Origin: Salinicola avicenniae
Lineage (GTDB): Bacteria > Pseudomonadota > Gammaproteobacteria > Pseudomonadales > Halomonadaceae
Direction of reading: 5' to 3'
DNA: 64,000 nt
Assembly (NCBI RefSeq): GCF_023736115.1
Contig: NZ_JAKQZC010000004.1
Location: 496,001 to 560,000 of the forward strand
Below are positions 55,201 through 62,719 of this stretch, in pieces. Both the position numbers and the translations under genes were made by a program. Every line of letters starts with the position of its first letter. Position 1 is the first letter of the stretch. A model generated the notes under the pieces. That model had not been told where the DNA came from, searched no databases, and saw only the letters and a list, made by a program, of their open reading frames with translations.

Positions 55201-55416
55201 TTTATTGGCGGTACGCTGCCGCTGGCACTGGCCAGTGGCGCGAGTGCCGCAAGCCGTAATCAGATCGGTACGCCGGTGGTCGGCGGCATGATCTCGATCA
55301 CCCTGCTGGCCACGATCTTCGTGCCGGGCGCCTATGTGCTGATCATGCGCGTCACGATGTGGCTACGGTCGAAAACACACAAGGACGACGACCAGAAGCA
55401 GATCGAAAGCCATTGA
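52243..55416 (+). CDS. RND multidrug efflux transporter, HAE1 family (AcrB/MexB-like)
   Basis: 1057 residues, full length. N-terminus FIRRPIFATVISIIITLVGV; proton-relay aspartates in GIVVDDAIVVIENVER (TM4); the TM10 lysine in GLAAKNAILIVEFAEQQ; the motif VGFMSGMTGRMYQQFAITIAMSV in TM6. It uses the proton gradient to extrude drugs, detergents or solvents. It follows the adaptor by 3 bp. No outer-membrane TolC/OprM-type gene follows, so a TolC encoded elsewhere is needed. Confidence 0.95.
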   Translation: MNVSSVFIRRPIFATVISIIITLVGVMAMRVLPIEQYPQVVPPTISVSTSYPGASAQTVSETVASTLAQEINGTEDMIYLTSSSSDSGQMSMTVYFAIGTDPQTATINVNNRVQRALSQLPSEVQSQGVTVEQRSSSVLMFIGITSTSDAYDSLYLTNYANINVTDSLKQLPGVGQAEVLGSQEFAMRVWLNPDKLAQYDLTPAEVSSAIQVQNTVVAAGKVGGEPQRDPAPYTYTITTQGRFSDVDEFRDIVLRTNADGSSLRLGDVARVELGKNSYGIQAYVNNAPIAPIAIYLQPGANALQVAGEVKDEMARLKERFPPGLDYQIPYDTTLFINASIESVEHTFVEALLLVAVIVFVFLQSWRSTLVAMSVVPIAVVGTFAGMYLLDFSINLLSLFGMILAIGIVVDDAIVVIENVERILEEDEEATPFSACLEAMREVSGAVIATAFIMTAVFVPVGFMSGMTGRMYQQFAITIAMSVAISAIVALTFTPAVSALFLKHQERAKQSKLVQVIRKPFDWFNKIFDKITDFFMLLTNLVIHQVWLVVVGMAAVAVISWSLYSNLPSGLLPTEDQGIAIASISLPAGSSVARTDAYIQQLSQRLQDEVPGVEYAVGVPGYDILSSSPNTAKGVIFIALKPWEERDISVDQLIGRVMQMGAEIPGGQTIAFNMPPIQGLSPTGGFTGYLQSFDGASPQELSDAANKVMQAAGERPEIGQAFSTLDVNVPSYEADVDIEKARSLGVDIGDLNTTLSSTFGSSFVNYFTRSSRNFQVYLQSDDNFRRNPEDIDKVYVRGGDGQRIPLSELVTLTRSKAPTVMQRYDVYPAAQFSGGPAAGYSSGEAVQAMQEVVSETLGANYGMGWSGEAYQQVNVASGAALALTFGVVMMFLILAAQYESWTLPLAVVTAVPFAFIGAVLAVHLAGLTTSVYLQVGLLVVVGLAAKNAILIVEFAEQQRQNEGLSVIEAAKTAARQRFRPIVMTSLAFIGGTLPLALASGASAASRNQIGTPVVGGMISITLLATIFVPGAYVLIMRVTMWLRSKTHKDDDQKQIESH

Positions 55417-55485
55417 TCCGCTCGCGTCCGTACCGCGCGATCCGCCGAGTGGGTGCGACAAATTAACCACTCGGCTGGTCATGCC

Positions 55486-55518
55486 AAGGCAACCCTCTAA
55501 ATGGGTTGCCTTTTTTTT
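55486..55518 (+). terminator. Intrinsic terminator of the RND operon
   Basis: AAGGCAACCC-TCTAAAT-GGGTTGCCTT forms a perfect 10-bp stem followed by eight T. A further stem (GCCGAGTGG with CCACTCGGC, 55444-55475) lies just before it. Confidence 0.9.
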
Positions 55519-55837
55519 GTGCCGACGACAGGCATAGCGGACCGAGTGACAGCGCGCGCTTTGACGCCCCGGAAGCGTTGGCATATATCTGTTCAGGAGG
55601 GCCGCAGAGGAAGGTGCTGTTAAGGCCGGCCCGTCTCGATCGACATCATCCGACCTGCGCGCCCACGGGCACAAGAGATCCTCTTCGCGTTCGCGACACT
55701 CGAGGTCGACGCCACGCGGACCCTGTCAACGTGTTAACGCGCGTTATGGCAAGAGTGGGGACAGCCGGCGCAGGATGTCGAATCGGTGTTGGCTAATGCA
55801 CTTACATGCTGGTGACTGGCTGTTCAGGAGGCTGGAC
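55519..55837. other. Leader region of the glgA-tre operon, no gene
   Basis: About 320 bp between the RND terminator and glgA. A good sigma70 pair, TTGACG (55561-55566) and TATATC (55584-55589) with 17 bp spacing, would start transcription near 55596 and leave a 5' leader of about 240 nt. The 12-bp perfect palindrome TAACGCGCGTTA (55735-55746) has a central CG as in LacI-family operators. No protein gene is convincing. Confidence 0.5.
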
Positions 55838-57433
55838 ATGACGCAGGCGGCAGTTCGAGTCAGAAGAAAGGAAACCAGCCGGCAGGGGGAGAGCGTACCC
55901 GGTTACGCGATACCCGCCGACCCCGCGGAGCCGCGCTCATCGACCGGCCCTTCGGTCGCGCCGATGTCGGCCCACCGTCGTCACGTGCTCTTCGTGACCA
56001 CCGAGATCGCGGATTTCATCAAGGCTGGTGGGCTGGGGGATGTCTCCGCCGCGCTGCCGCGCGCGCTCAAACCCACCTACGACGTTCGCGTGCTGATGCC
56101 CGGCTACCGACAGCTGCTGTCATCGGGCCGCCCCATCGTGACGGTCGCCAGGCTGCCCGCCGTTCACGATCTCCCCGCTTGCGAGATCGGTCGCCTGCTC
56201 TGCGAAGACGGCCTGGTGATCTATGTGGTGCTCTGCCCGTCGCTCTATGACCGCGAAGGCAATGCCTATGGCGACGAACTGGGCGAAGGGTGGGACGACA
56301 ACGATATCCGCTTTGCCAGGCTGGCCATGGCCGCGGCAGCCATCGTCAACGACCCTGCGTTGCTGGACTGGCAGGTGGACCTGCTGCATCTCAACGACTG
56401 GGCAACGGGGCTCACGGCCGGTTACGTGAGGTGGTTGGGCAAGCGCTACGTTCCCTCGGTCTACACTATTCACAACTTGGCCTATCAGGGGGTCTTTCCG
56501 GTCGAGCGGCTGTCGGCGCTGGGGATTCCGGCCTCGGCGTTCCATATCGATGGCGTCGAGTTCCACGGCCAGCTCTCCTTCATGAAGGCCGGCCTCTCCT
56601 ACGCTTCCCAGGTCACGACCGTCAGCAGCAACTATGCGCACGAGATCACGACACCGGCTTTTGGCTGCGGGCTCGAGGGACTGCTGGCAAAACGGGCGCT
56701 CGAAGGGCGTCTCAGCGGCTTGCTCAACGGTATCGACGACCGTTGGGACCCGCGTACCGATCCGCACCTGTCGCCGAACTTCGGCATCAACGATTGGCAC
56801 GGCAAGCGCGCCAATACCCAGCGCGTACGCCGTTTGTTCGGCCTCGCGCCCAGCAGCGGTCCGCTGTTTGCCGTGGTCTCCCGATTGGTGGCCCAGAAGG
56901 GGCTGGATCTGACCGCGCAGGTTGCCGAGACTATCGTGCGCCGCGGCGGGCAGCTGGTGGTGATCGGTCGCGGCGAGTACGTCATCGAGCAGTCGCTGAT
57001 CGAGATGGCGGCGCGCTACCCCGGTCAAGTCGGGGTCAATATCGGCTTCGACGAGGGCGAGGCGCGCCAGATCTATGCGGGCAGCGACTTCCTTCTCATG
57101 CCATCGCGTTTCGAGCCGTGCGGCCTGAGCCAGCTCTACGCTCAGCGCTTCGGTTCGCTGCCGGTGGCCCACCGTACCGGCGGTCTTGCCGATACCATCC
57201 AAGATGGCATCAATGGCCTGCTGTTCGACGAGATGACGCTCGAGAGCTACCGCACCACGGTGTCGCGCGCCTTCGATCTATTCCGGGCCACGGATCTCTT
57301 TTATGCCATGCGGCGGGCGGCGATGGCCGGCCGACTGCACTGGCGCCAGGCGGTGGTTCCCTACCGAAGTCTCTATGCGGAGCTGCTGTCGGAGGCGACG
57401 GTACGTAGCGGTGATACCGTCGAGCTACGCTGA
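55838..57433 (+). CDS. glgA: Glycogen/starch synthase (GT5)
   Basis: 531 residues from the ATG at 55838 (CAGGAGG upstream). The first ~45 residues are a basic, probably disordered extension; the GT5 core starts HVLFVTTEIADFIKAGGLGDVSAALP, the KxGGLGDV motif that binds the ADP-glucose phosphates. TVYTIHNLAYQG-like VYTIHNLAYQG, HLNDWATGL, and the C-terminal SRFEPCGLSQLYAQRFGSLPV with TGGLADTI are intact. It elongates alpha-1,4-glucan from nucleotide-glucose, the presumed source of malto-oligosaccharides for TreY/TreZ downstream. An alternative start is the Met at 55964. Confidence 0.92.
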   Translation: MTQAAVRVRRKETSRQGESVPGYAIPADPAEPRSSTGPSVAPMSAHRRHVLFVTTEIADFIKAGGLGDVSAALPRALKPTYDVRVLMPGYRQLLSSGRPIVTVARLPAVHDLPACEIGRLLCEDGLVIYVVLCPSLYDREGNAYGDELGEGWDDNDIRFARLAMAAAAIVNDPALLDWQVDLLHLNDWATGLTAGYVRWLGKRYVPSVYTIHNLAYQGVFPVERLSALGIPASAFHIDGVEFHGQLSFMKAGLSYASQVTTVSSNYAHEITTPAFGCGLEGLLAKRALEGRLSGLLNGIDDRWDPRTDPHLSPNFGINDWHGKRANTQRVRRLFGLAPSSGPLFAVVSRLVAQKGLDLTAQVAETIVRRGGQLVVIGRGEYVIEQSLIEMAARYPGQVGVNIGFDEGEARQIYAGSDFLLMPSRFEPCGLSQLYAQRFGSLPVAHRTGGLADTIQDGINGLLFDEMTLESYRTTVSRAFDLFRATDLFYAMRRAAMAGRLHWRQAVVPYRSLYAELLSEATVRSGDTVELR

Positions 57434-58776
57434 TGAGGCAAGACGTTGTCGCCACCAGCGATCCCGGTCGGGAAGGTCACGCCCGCGCGATGGCGATCTC
57501 CGTGCTGCTGGCAGCGAGCGTACCGACGGGGGCGGGCCAGGCGGGCGACGTTTGGCCGTGGGACGACGATGCCTGGATGCGCTCGCGGGCGGGCCGGCAC
57601 GGCGGAGACCTGCCGCTGTCGCTCTACCGCCTGGATGCCGCCGACTGGTATGCCTCGCGCTTCTCGTTGCCGCTCGATTGGGACCGGTTGGCACAGGAAC
57701 TGGTGCCCTACGTCGCCGATCTCGGGTTCACGCATATCGTGCTCGATGCGGCGCTGATCGAACAGCCACCCGCCATCGTCTGCCAGTTCGTCGAAACCTG
57801 CCACGTGGCGGGTGTCGGCGTGCTGGTGCGACGCCCGACCACGATGGCGCCGTTGGCCTGGCAGCGCTGGTGTCGTCAGTGCCATGTCGATGGTAGCGAG
57901 GAAGCGGCGGCCGACAGCGGGCTCGACGGGCGGGAGGGCGCTCTAGCCGCCGAGAGTGCCCCACCCGATCACTATCGACTGTTTCTCGATGCCGCTGCCA
58001 GCGATACGGTCGCGCTCCGCGTTCGTTCCCGCTGGGCGAATGCTTGTCTCCGTTATCTGGCCGATGGTCCGGGCGGGCGTTCGCGACAGCACGAGGCGTG
58101 GGTCGCGGCGCTGACGCCGGGCGATGCCGACCGCAGCATCCTGATGCAGCTGCCGGAAACACCGCTGGCGCTGGGCCAGTGGCGGCTCTCCGTGGCCGGC
58201 AATTCGTGGCAGCGGTTCGCGGCGCTGCGTGCCTGTCTGGCACTGATGTGGGCGTTGCCCGGCGACAAGTTGCTGGCCATGGGCGTCGAACTGGGACAGG
58301 TGCTGGCGCCGCCAAGCGATCGTCCGCTGCACTGGCCGCTGCTGTTCGAGAATGCCCATGCCGGTGTGCTCCGGCTGGTCGCGGACCTCAATCGTCTTTA
58401 TGTCAACGAGCCGGCGTTGCAGGTACCGCCGGACGAACGCCTCGGCTTCGAATGGCTGATCGACGACGACCGCGACAATAGCGTCATCGTGTTCGCGCGC
58501 CACGCCGAGAGCGGGCATGCCACGCTGATCTGCCTGAGCAACTTCCAGGGCTGCGTGCATCAGCGTTATCGCCTTGGCGTGCCCTATGCCGGCTGGTGGC
58601 GCGAGATCTTCAACAGCGACAGCGTCTTCTATACGGGTGACAACATCGGCAATGGCCGTGGTGTGCGCGCGGAGCCGATCCCCAGCCACGGTCATGCGCA
58701 CTCGCTCGATGTGAGCGTGCCGCCCATGGCGACGCTCTTCCTGCGTCACGAGGTATGGCACGGAGCGGCATCATGA
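57433..58776 (+). CDS. Branching-enzyme-like (GlgB-type) protein lacking catalytic residues
   Basis: 447 residues against about 730 for GlgB. Pieces of GlgB can be followed in order: LDWDRLAQELVPYVADLGFTH (81-101), CHVAGVGVLV (123-132), SWQRFAALRACLALMWALPG (258-277) with LLAMGVELGQ, HAGVLRLVADLNRLY (309-323) and the C-terminal domain with GVPYAGWWREIFNSDS. The N-terminal sandwich domains are missing, and so are the DGLRVDAV nucleophile loop, the acid Glu and the HDEV histidine (the matching stretch reads LPETPLALGQ). It cannot be a normal branching enzyme; it may bind glucan or be a decayed gene kept in frame. It overlaps glgA by one base (TGATG) and treZ by four. Confidence 0.82.
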   Translation: MRQDVVATSDPGREGHARAMAISVLLAASVPTGAGQAGDVWPWDDDAWMRSRAGRHGGDLPLSLYRLDAADWYASRFSLPLDWDRLAQELVPYVADLGFTHIVLDAALIEQPPAIVCQFVETCHVAGVGVLVRRPTTMAPLAWQRWCRQCHVDGSEEAAADSGLDGREGALAAESAPPDHYRLFLDAAASDTVALRVRSRWANACLRYLADGPGGRSRQHEAWVAALTPGDADRSILMQLPETPLALGQWRLSVAGNSWQRFAALRACLALMWALPGDKLLAMGVELGQVLAPPSDRPLHWPLLFENAHAGVLRLVADLNRLYVNEPALQVPPDERLGFEWLIDDDRDNSVIVFARHAESGHATLICLSNFQGCVHQRYRLGVPYAGWWREIFNSDSVFYTGDNIGNGRGVRAEPIPSHGHAHSLDVSVPPMATLFLRHEVWHGAAS

Positions 58777-60626
58777 ACCTGCCTTCGGGAGCGTCAGTGT
58801 CGGACTTCCTACCCACCTATGGTGCCAATCGACTGGCCGATGGCCGGTTCCGGTTTCGGCTATGGGCGCCGGACGCCGTGAAGGTCGAGCTCGAATGCGA
58901 AGGAGAACGACCGCTTCCGATGCGGCCCGTCGGTGAGGGCGACTTCGAGCTGACGCTGTCGTGCGAGCCGGGTACGGCCTATCGCTATCGCGTGCATGTC
59001 GATGCCGACGGGGCCGGCATGGCCGTTCCCGATCCGGCCTCCCGCGCGATGCGCGAAGACGTCGATGGTTTTTCGCTGGTGGTCGATTCGCAGGCCCATG
59101 TCTGGCGCGAGACGGCCTGGCGAGGTCGGTCGTGGGAAGAGAGCGTGATCTACGAGTTTCATCTCGGCGCCGGTGGTGGGGTCGAGGGACTGCGCGAGCG
59201 CCTGCCCGCCCTGCGCGAGCTGGGCGTCACGGCGATCGAACTGATGCCGATTGCCGAGTGCCCGGGGCGTCGCAACTGGGGCTACGACGGTGTCCAGCCC
59301 TACGCGGTGGCCTCGCACTACGCGACGCCGGCGGCGCTCAAGGCGTTGATCGACGATGTGCACGCAGCCGGGCTCATGATCTTCCTCGATGTCGTCTACA
59401 ACCACTTCGGGCCGGATGGCAATTTCCTGCCCCACTATGCCAGTGCCTTCTTTCGCGACGATCTCGAGACGCCCTGGGGCGGGGCGATCGATTTCCGTCG
59501 GCCTCAGGTGCGGCGTTTCTTCATCGATAACGCGTTGATGTGGCTGCTTGAGTATCGCTTCGACGGCCTGCGGTTCGATGCCGTCCATGCGATCAGCGAG
59601 CGCGATTTTCTGGTCGAACTGGCGCGCACGCTGCGCGAGCGGGTCGACCAGGATCGGCACTGCCACCTGATTCTCGAGAACGAGCACAATCAGGCCAGCC
59701 TGCTCGATCCGTCGCTGTTCGATGCCCAATGGGCCGACGACTGGCACAACGTGATGCACGTGCTGCTGACCGGCGAGCGCGAAGGCTACTACATCGATTT
59801 TGCCGATGATGCCACGGCCAAACTGGCGACGGTGCTGGGCGAGGGCTTCCTGTTTCAGGGGCAACCGTCACGCAAGGGTGAAGCGCGCGGCGAGCCGAGC
59901 GCCCACCTGCCACCGACCGCGTTCGTCAATTTTCTGCAGAACCACGATCAGATCGGCAATCGCGCCCTTGGCGATCGGCTGTCGACCCTGGCCGACCCGG
60001 ATTCGCTGGCGGCCGCGACCCTGCTGCTGCTGCTCTCGCCCGGTATTCCGCTGCTCTTCATGGGTGAAGAGTGGGGCTCGACGCGTCCTTTCCTGTTCTT
60101 CACCGATCATCGCGATGCGCTCGCGGATGCGGTACGCGAAGGGCGACGGCGCGAATTTGCCGATTTCAGCGCCTTCGAGGATCCCGAGCAGCGGGCGCGG
60201 ATTCCCGATCCCAACGCCGGTGCAACCTTCGATGCCTCGCGGCTCGACACGGGCGAAGCGGCGCTGCCGGTACATCGGCGCTGGCATACCCGGTTTGCCG
60301 CCTGGCTGGCATTGCGCCACGCGGAAATCGTGCCGCGCCTGGCGGGGAGTCGCGCGCTGGGCGCGACGGTCCTGGACGAGCACGCGGTTCAGGCGAGCTG
60401 GCAGTTGGGCGACGGCAGCCGGCTGACCATTGCGCTTAATCTGAGTGCCCACCGGGTACCTGCCGAGCCCGGCGCAGGCCGCCTGCTGGCGTGCTCGCGC
60501 GAACCGGCGCCATCGGTCTCGCTGTCTGGCGGTCTACCGGCGCGCTGTGCTGTGGCCTGGTTGGCACCCCAGCCGGCCGAGTCCGCGTCGGTGCGGCAGG
60601 TAACCCGGACGGAGGAGGGCGCATGA
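58773..60626 (+). CDS. treZ: Malto-oligosyltrehalose trehalohydrolase
   Basis: 617 residues from the ATG at 58773 (GGAG upstream; overlaps the previous stop, ATGA). An N-terminal early-set domain (ADGRFRFRLWAPDAVKVELE) precedes the GH13 barrel: IELMPIAECPGRRNWGYDGVQPYA, FLDVVYNHFGPDGN, nucleophile Asp in DGLRFDAVHAI, acid Glu in LILENEHNQ, and NFLQNHDQIGNRALGDR. It releases free trehalose from maltooligosyl-trehalose produced by TreY. Second half of the TreYZ route. Confidence 0.95.
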   Translation: MNLPSGASVSDFLPTYGANRLADGRFRFRLWAPDAVKVELECEGERPLPMRPVGEGDFELTLSCEPGTAYRYRVHVDADGAGMAVPDPASRAMREDVDGFSLVVDSQAHVWRETAWRGRSWEESVIYEFHLGAGGGVEGLRERLPALRELGVTAIELMPIAECPGRRNWGYDGVQPYAVASHYATPAALKALIDDVHAAGLMIFLDVVYNHFGPDGNFLPHYASAFFRDDLETPWGGAIDFRRPQVRRFFIDNALMWLLEYRFDGLRFDAVHAISERDFLVELARTLRERVDQDRHCHLILENEHNQASLLDPSLFDAQWADDWHNVMHVLLTGEREGYYIDFADDATAKLATVLGEGFLFQGQPSRKGEARGEPSAHLPPTAFVNFLQNHDQIGNRALGDRLSTLADPDSLAAATLLLLLSPGIPLLFMGEEWGSTRPFLFFTDHRDALADAVREGRRREFADFSAFEDPEQRARIPDPNAGATFDASRLDTGEAALPVHRRWHTRFAAWLALRHAEIVPRLAGSRALGATVLDEHAVQASWQLGDGSRLTIALNLSAHRVPAEPGAGRLLACSREPAPSVSLSGGLPARCAVAWLAPQPAESASVRQVTRTEEGA

Positions 60627-62719
60627 CGACGCGCGACGATACGCTGCGAACGCTGGCCGAGAACGTGGGTTTGATGTTGACGTGGACCGACAGCAGCGAG
60701 CAGCCTCGCGAACTGCCACCGGAGCGTCAGCGTGACATGCTGACTCGTCTCGGCTGGCCGGCGAGCAGCGATGCCGAGGTCGCCGAGAGTCTGGATCGCT
60801 GGTACGCCGCGCGGCATCCCACGCAGGTACAGCAGTTGCCGCCGCTGTTGATCGCCGACCAGGGTTGCGGCTACCGGATCGGTCTGGCTCGCCCTGAGGG
60901 CATCCATTTCGTCCTGCACCAGGAGGATGGCGCGACGCTGGAGGGGCGACTGGACGCGACGGGATGCCTGCCACCGGTGGCTGTACCGGGTTACCACCGG
61001 CTGACCTTGCTGCAAGGCGATGGTAAAGAGGGTGTGAACCTGACGCTGGCGGTGGCGCCATCGCGCTGTTTCGGGATCGCCGATCTTCCCTCTGCTTCTT
61101 CCGCTTCCCCATCGCCAGCTGGCGCACCCTGGGGCATCACGGTTCAGCTCTACGCGCTGCGTCGGGATGACGATGCCGGCATCGGCGACCTGCAGGCCCT
61201 GGCATCGCTGTCGCAGGCACTGGCCGCGCAGGGCGCGGATGCGCTGGGCATCAGCCCGGTTCATGCCCTGTTCGGTGCGCATCCGGAGCGTTTCAGTCCC
61301 TATTCCCCCTCTAGCCGGCTGTTCTACAACGTCTGGCACGCCGCCCCCGAAGGCATTTTCGATGACGAGACGGTGGCGCGGGCCACGGCGCCCTTCGTCG
61401 AAGAGATGGCGGCGGCCGCGAGAGGCGATCTGATCGACTGGCCGGCCAGCGTCAAGCTGAAAATGGCCGTGCTCGAGCGCCTGTTCGTGCAGCTGCAGCG
61501 CGACGAGTCCGCGATCGAATGGCGCTCGCGTTTCGTCGCCTTTCGCCGCGATGGCGGCGACAGTCTGGAACGCCACTGCCGCTTCGAGGTACTGCTTGCC
61601 CATGCCGACGATCCGGATTGGCGCCGCTGGCCCGATGCCTGGCGGCGTCCCGACAGCGCCGAGATCGAGGCCTTTGCCGAGACGCATCGCGAGGCGGTGA
61701 CCTTTGTCGCCTTTTTGCAGTGGCTGACGGCGGTTGGGCTCGAGCGTGTCCAGCAGAATGCGCTCGAGGCGGGCATGGCCATCGGCTTGATTGCGGATAT
61801 CGCCGTGGGCGCCGATCCTGCCGGCAGCCAGGCCTGGAGCCATCCGGAGACGCTGCTTGGCGGCTTCAGCGTGGGCGCGCCGCCTGATGCCTTCAATGCC
61901 TTGGGACAGGACTGGGGGGTGGCCGCGTTCTCGCCGGACGGCCTGCGTGCCTCGGGCTACCGTGGCTTTATCGACATGCTGCGCGCCGGCTTTGCCCATG
62001 CCGGCGGCGTGCGTATCGATCATATTCTCGGCTTTTCGCGGCTATGGCTGGTGCCCGAAGGGGCATCCGCCGACGCCGGGGCCTACTTACGTTTCCCGTT
62101 CGACGATCTGATGCGGCTGCTGGCGCTGGAGTCCTGGCGGCATCGAGCCATCGTGATCGGCGAGGATCTCGGTACGGTCGAGCCGGGACTGCGCGAGCGA
62201 CTCGCCGCGCGTGGCGTGCTGGGCATGAGCGTGCTCTGGTTCGAGCGCGAGGGCGACCACTATTTGCCTCGAGAGGCCTGGCGGCGCGATACCGCGGCGA
62301 CGACCAGTACCCATGATCTGCCGACCGTTGCCGGTTGGTGGGAGGGCCGTGATCTGGCGTGGCGCGAGCGCCTGGACCTGTTGGCGCCGGATGAGAGCGC
62401 CGAGTCGCTGCAGGCGATGCGCGAGCGCGATCGTCGGGAACTGGTGAGCTGCCTGGGTCACGGACTGAAGTCGCAGAGCCCGGCCGAGGCGGTGGTCGAT
62501 GCCGCGCTGGAACATGTGGCGGCCACGCCGACGGCACTGGCACTGCTGCCGTTGGAAGATGTGCTGGGGCTGGAAGAGCAGGCGAACCTGCCCGGAACGC
62601 TGGAAACTCATCCCAACTGGCGGCGTCGGCTGCCGGTGGCCGCGGAGCGCTCGCTGGCCGAGCCCGGTATTCGCGAGCGGCTGGCAAGAGTGAACCGACA
62701 CCGGAGTCCGACGCGATGA
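60623..62719 (+). CDS. malQ: 4-alpha-glucanotransferase (amylomaltase)
   Basis: 698 residues from the ATG at 60623 (GGAGG upstream; ATGA overlap with treZ). GH77 enzyme of the long proteobacterial type with an N-terminal helical/sandwich region. Catalytic signatures: GGVRIDHILGFSRLWLVPEG (nucleophile Asp), IGEDLGTVEPGLRERLAARG (acid Glu), TSTHDLPTVAGWWEGRD (third Asp). It disproportionates maltodextrins, so it can regenerate chains long enough for TreY from the maltose and maltotriose left over. Confidence 0.94.
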   Translation: MTTRDDTLRTLAENVGLMLTWTDSSEQPRELPPERQRDMLTRLGWPASSDAEVAESLDRWYAARHPTQVQQLPPLLIADQGCGYRIGLARPEGIHFVLHQEDGATLEGRLDATGCLPPVAVPGYHRLTLLQGDGKEGVNLTLAVAPSRCFGIADLPSASSASPSPAGAPWGITVQLYALRRDDDAGIGDLQALASLSQALAAQGADALGISPVHALFGAHPERFSPYSPSSRLFYNVWHAAPEGIFDDETVARATAPFVEEMAAAARGDLIDWPASVKLKMAVLERLFVQLQRDESAIEWRSRFVAFRRDGGDSLERHCRFEVLLAHADDPDWRRWPDAWRRPDSAEIEAFAETHREAVTFVAFLQWLTAVGLERVQQNALEAGMAIGLIADIAVGADPAGSQAWSHPETLLGGFSVGAPPDAFNALGQDWGVAAFSPDGLRASGYRGFIDMLRAGFAHAGGVRIDHILGFSRLWLVPEGASADAGAYLRFPFDDLMRLLALESWRHRAIVIGEDLGTVEPGLRERLAARGVLGMSVLWFEREGDHYLPREAWRRDTAATTSTHDLPTVAGWWEGRDLAWRERLDLLAPDESAESLQAMRERDRRELVSCLGHGLKSQSPAEAVVDAALEHVAATPTALALLPLEDVLGLEEQANLPGTLETHPNWRRRLPVAAERSLAEPGIRERLARVNRHRSPTR

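Noticed and set aside
60389-62023. Minus-strand open frame of about 544 codons opposite treZ and malQ
   Set aside because: Shadow of two genes with intact catalytic motifs; no ribosome binding site or domain.
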